18,566 nucleotides of DNA, from NCBI GenBank assembly GCA_030590265.1, contig JAUUYW010000020.1:1-18566 (forward strand), in the 5' to 3' direction. The position numbers were made by a program, and so were the translations under genes. Source of the DNA: Candidatus Krumholzibacteriia bacterium (GTDB taxonomy: Bacteria; Krumholzibacteriota; Krumholzibacteriia; LZORAL124-64-63). A model generated the notes under the pieces. It was given only the letters and a program-made list of their open reading frames with translations. It was not told the DNA's origin and did not search any database. Each line of letters begins with the position of its first letter. The stretch's first letter is position 1. This document shows positions 16,053 to 18,566 of this stretch, piece by piece.

Positions 16053-16092
16053 ATCCTCTCCATTTCAAAAACCGGGCCATGTCCGGCTAGCT

Positions 16093-17067
16093 TCAACCAC
16101 CCAAATTGGGCCATTGGCCGTTGCTGCTGAGCCAAGCCAGGCAGGAACTGAGTTGGAACAGAGTGAGGCAGGCCATCACATTGACCGGCTCCAGCTTTCT
16201 CTTCTTGGAAACAAGGGTTGCCACCGGGGCTTCCTGAGTTTCGGGTTGGTCTTGTTCGTGTTGGATCTGCCGCGTAATCTGACCGATGGAACTCTTTCCT
16301 TCGTGCCTCTGGATTTTTCCCTTGAGGCGCATAATAGCCTTGGTATGGATCTGGCAAACCCGACTTTCGGTCACATCCAGAATTTCGCCAATTTCCTTCA
16401 GGGTCAGTTCTTCATAGTAGTAGAGAACGAGAACCAACTGCTCTTTTTCGGGCAACTCATTCATGCGTTTACCAATGAGTTCCTTCATTTCCTGAAGAGC
16501 CAGAACCTGTTCCACATCTTCAGTGGTTGGATCGGCCAGAAATTCACCCAGGGAAGAACTTGAATCCGAATCATCGCTGCCAGTGTCTGCATCCAGGGAC
16601 ATGATGGTGGCGATGGAAACTTCACCCACCAGGGAATCGAGCTCCCCCACCTGGATGCCGAGGTGTTTTGCAATTTCAGCGTCAGTAGCATGCCTTCCCA
16701 GGCGCACTTCGAGGATGCTGTAAGCCTCTTCCAGCTGCTTGGCTTTGCGCCGCAAACTCCTGGGGAACCAATCCTGGCTGCGAAGTTCATCCAATATGGA
16801 ACCACGAATCCTGGGAATGGCGTAGGTCTCGAATTTGATGCCCCGCAGGTGATCAAAATTATCAACAGCCTGGATGAGGCCGAGCAAGCCGGCGCTGATC
16901 AGGTCGTTAAACTCCACATAGTGCGGCAAGCCAATGGCCATGCGTCCGGCCACATATTTGACAATACGCGCGTAGATATCAACCAGGTCACGTCTGGCAT
17001 TCTGGCGCTCATCGGTGGCGAGTTGCTCCCAGATCTCGTGATGTGCGATTTGGACTATATCCGACAT
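16093..17067 (-). CDS. fliA: Flagellar sigma factor FliA (sigma-28) with C-terminal extension
   Basis: A 324-residue RNA polymerase sigma factor expected to transcribe late flagellar genes. Region 2 shows YVEFNDLISAGLLGLIQAV, GIKFETYAIPRIRGSILDEL and DWFPRSLRRKAK; region 3 ATDAEIAKHLGI; region 4 LPEKEQLVLVLYYYEELTLKE with the helix-turn-helix DVTESRVCQIHTKA. Typical FliA/WhiG proteins end at about 240-260 residues; this one continues for about 66 residues after residue 258. The extension has a Gln/Glu-rich stretch, the basic KKRK (288-291) and a hydrophobic segment at about 297-313, close to the C-terminus. The ATG at 17067 has AAGG about seven bases upstream. A sigma-54 promoter match lies directly ahead. 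No flgM-like anti-sigma gene is seen in the window. Confidence 0.96.
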   Translation of the reverse strand: MSDIVQIAHHEIWEQLATDERQNARRDLVDIYARIVKYVAGRMAIGLPHYVEFNDLISAGLLGLIQAVDNFDHLRGIKFETYAIPRIRGSILDELRSQDWFPRSLRRKAKQLEEAYSILEVRLGRHATDAEIAKHLGIQVGELDSLVGEVSIATIMSLDADTGSDDSDSSSSLGEFLADPTTEDVEQVLALQEMKELIGKRMNELPEKEQLVLVLYYYEELTLKEIGEILDVTESRVCQIHTKAIMRLKGKIQRHEGKSSIGQITRQIQHEQDQPETQEAPVATLVSKKRKLEPVNVMACLTLFQLSSCLAWLSSNGQWPNLGG

Positions 17068-17104
17068 TGTCAGACCTTTCTGAAAAGATGTTCATCATGC
17101 CAGT

Positions 17105-17121
17105 TGCAGTTTCCATGCCAA
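17105..17121 (-). promoter_or_regulatory. Sigma-54 promoter for fliA
   Basis: On the minus strand TTGGCATGGAAACTGCA fits YTGGCACGrNNNTTGCW with two mismatches. GG (17119-17118) and GC (17107-17106) are ten bases apart. Transcription would begin near 17094, leaving about 27 bases before the fliA ATG. It sits in the 79-base gap after the 77-residue gene, so fliA can be transcribed without flhF. In many flagellar cascades fliA belongs to a sigma-54 tier, which agrees. Confidence 0.7.
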
Positions 17122-17146
17122 GAGTGTTCCTTGGCCAAGTGTCTAT

Positions 17147-17380
17147 TTAGGAAGCCTTTAAGGCTTTTTTCTTTTTGTTTTCGATATCTTCGGTTGGCTG
17201 TTTTTCAAACATGGGCACCAAGACCACAGCCAAGGTCAGCAATGCCGCCACGAAAAACATCCCCAGATAGGAAAGGATCATTTTTTTCATTGTGGCAAGA
17301 AGGCCCCAATCCTGCCAGAGGCCCGCTCCCAGGGTCAATACGGCCGCCATCATGGCCAATAAGTTGACAAGTCGATGCAT
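17147..17380 (-). CDS. Two-helix small membrane protein between flhF and fliA
   Basis: A 77-residue protein not recognised from any family. Two hydrophobic segments, about residues 5-25 and 34-58, are joined by a short polar loop (QDWG); the last 18 residues are charged and end in KKKKALKAS. Lysines at the C-terminus suggest both ends face the cytoplasm. The ATG lies three bases after the flhF stop, with AAAGG upstream, so translation is probably coupled to flhF. The place between flhF and fliA is where flhG often lies in other bacteria, yet this protein has no ATPase motif. It might anchor or localise FlhF or FliA; that is a guess. Confidence 0.75.
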   Translation of the reverse strand: MHRLVNLLAMMAAVLTLGAGLWQDWGLLATMKKMILSYLGMFFVAALLTLAVVLVPMFEKQPTEDIENKKKKALKAS

Positions 17381-17383
17381 TCA

Positions 17384-18547
17384 TCAACCTTTCGCGCTGT
17401 TGATTTGATCGGGATTGCCACCATCGTGACCCAGCCCGAGAATAAAATCCAAAAGTTTTCCACTGGAGGCTATTTCAACCTGACCCCGGTTATGGATCAA
17501 CGAGATGGGCAACGGTGTTGAATCCGCAAAATCCAGAATTTTGGCAGGGCGCCCGGTGAGTTCAAGTCTGGTCAGCCCCAACCAATCGCAATTCCAGCTT
17601 CGCGCGGCATTTGTCACCGTGTCCATGTCTCTGGGATCCTGATTGACGGGAATTAGGATGTGACGGTGGAAGGTGGTATTGCCTGCCAGCCAGCTGTGAA
17701 GAGGACCGCCGGTAGTCATGGATGAATGCCCCAGATCGGGCATATCCACCAGGACCACGTCATACCTTTTCAAATGTTCTTCACTGCGGGACAATTGACT
17801 GGCTTTTTGAATCACTGCCGCATCAAACCCACACCGGGATGCTTCAACCTGCAGCTGTTTGATGCTGCTGCGATCTTCGGGCAATACGTTGAGCACCAGG
17901 GTTCGGCGACCGAGTTCCTGGAGTTTGGCAGCGGTGGCCAAAATAAGATCAGTTGTTCCGGATCCAACGGGTCCCATGAACGCATGGCAGCCGTAAAAAC
18001 CTTCCCACTCACAATTGCTGGCCCGCAGGTTTTCACCCAACCAGGAGAGAGCCGCCACCCGGTCGTTGGAAGGTTGCCCGGTTTCACTGGTGAAGCGAGT
18101 CAGAAGTTTTTCAATGGTGTTTGGCGAAGCGCCACCATTGACCAGGGATTCGGCCAAGGGATTGCCCCTGGTTATGGAAGCTTGGGGATCTAATTTTTCA
18201 AAATCTTCGGCGATGGCTTTGACCAGCTCTTCGATGCGTTCCACCTCTGCCAACATCTCCCGGGATGAGGCATCAGGTTGGGCATCACTGATGAAAGTTG
18301 ATGGAAGTCTTGGCGCCGGTTTGCCAAAACCACCAGGTAACCCGTTGGGGTTTTGCACCATAACTTCAACAACTTTTTCATGGCCTAAACCAAGGGCTTG
18401 CCGTTTGGTCACGGTTCGGCTGCCGAGAATGATGGCATCTTCGCCAAATTCTTCCTTCACCAATTTGTAGGCACCCTTGAGGGTTGCAGCCGAAATCACC
18501 ACAGGCTGGTTGTTAGCCAAAGGCCTGGTTCTGTTGCGGGAGTCCAT
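17384..18547 (-). CDS. flhF: FlhF-family flagellar placement protein with degenerate GTPase motifs
   Basis: A 387-residue member of the SRP-type GTPase group that sets flagellar position and number at the membrane. The N-terminal domain is standard (SAATLKGAYKLVKEEFGEDA, IILGSRTV), followed by a linker and helical N region (about 80-185) and a G-like domain. Its P-loop reads GPVGSGTT (192-199) where the family has GxxGxGKT: the essential lysine is Thr198. The G3 motif, normally DTAGR, is DMPDLG from D268. The G4 TKLD is TRLE (326-329). Domain order, length and flanking genes otherwise fit FlhF. GTP binding and hydrolysis are therefore doubtful. GGTGGTGA lies three bases before the ATG. The 19 bases upstream hold no identifiable gene; flhA would be usual. 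Confidence 0.9.
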   Translation of the reverse strand: MDSRNRTRPLANNQPVVISAATLKGAYKLVKEEFGEDAIILGSRTVTKRQALGLGHEKVVEVMVQNPNGLPGGFGKPAPRLPSTFISDAQPDASSREMLAEVERIEELVKAIAEDFEKLDPQASITRGNPLAESLVNGGASPNTIEKLLTRFTSETGQPSNDRVAALSWLGENLRASNCEWEGFYGCHAFMGPVGSGTTDLILATAAKLQELGRRTLVLNVLPEDRSSIKQLQVEASRCGFDAAVIQKASQLSRSEEHLKRYDVVLVDMPDLGHSSMTTGGPLHSWLAGNTTFHRHILIPVNQDPRDMDTVTNAARSWNCDWLGLTRLELTGRPAKILDFADSTPLPISLIHNRGQVEIASSGKLLDFILGLGHDGGNPDQINSAKG

Positions 18548-18566
18548 TGGTCACCACCGTTCCAGC

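Noticed and set aside
16064..16080. Sigma-54-like sequence on the minus strand between fliA and the 104-residue gene
   Set aside because: The -24 part fits, but the essential GC of the -12 box is GA.
17152..17170. Palindrome AAGCCTTTAAGGCTT followed by T residues on the plus strand
   Set aside because: It lies at the 3' end of the 77-residue gene, encodes its Lys-rich C-terminus, and no plus-strand gene exists for it to terminate.

Overview
The window is a compact bacterial segment of moderate GC content (about half, judged by eye). It comes from a flagellated, diderm organism that I cannot place firmly. A diderm is indicated by a UPF0164/PorV-like outer-membrane barrel, a lipoprotein lytic transglycosylase and a sigma-54 regulon. 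A large secreted M6 metalloprotease and a PorV-like barrel beside a flagellar operon would fit an uncultured FCB-type lineage such as Krumholzibacteriota or Eisenbacteria, but this is inference from gene content. No tRNA, rRNA, CRISPR array, insertion sequence or prophage gene was seen.

Layout. (1) Positions 1-8481, minus strand, read from right to left: a GAF-like/GGDEF diguanylate cyclase, the DNA-uptake channel comEC, purC, purH, and a secreted M6 metalloprotease cut by the left edge. A good sigma-70-type promoter precedes the cyclase, and a second one at the end of comEC can drive purC-purH separately. (2) Positions 8482-8724: a divergent control region with the cyclase promoter on the minus strand and a strong sigma-54 match on the plus strand, followed by a possibly structured leader. 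(3) Positions 8725-10530, plus strand: an MltD-like lytic transglycosylase with two LysM domains. (4) Positions 10551-13224, minus strand: a PorV-like barrel and, upstream of it, a sigma-54 activator (enhancer-binding protein) with a degenerate receiver domain. (5) Positions 13288-18547, minus strand: the end of a flagellar operon, read as flhF, a 77-residue two-helix membrane protein, fliA, a small basic protein, a membrane-anchored protein and two HDOD proteins, closed by an intrinsic terminator.

How it fits together. Sigma-54 matches in front of both fliA and the transglycosylase, with a sigma-54 activator in the same window, suggest a two-tier flagellar cascade (sigma-54, then FliA/sigma-28) that also controls cell-wall opening. 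The HDOD pair and the diguanylate cyclase add signalling to motility and surface traits.

The most interesting part is the flagellar-number/position module. FlhF keeps its overall architecture but has lost the P-loop lysine and shows changes in the G3 and G4 motifs. The slot next to it, where flhG often sits, is taken by a small two-helix membrane protein. FliA carries a roughly 66-residue C-terminal extension that ends like a tail anchor. Together these suggest a variant, possibly nucleotide-independent, way of placing flagella and controlling sigma-28.
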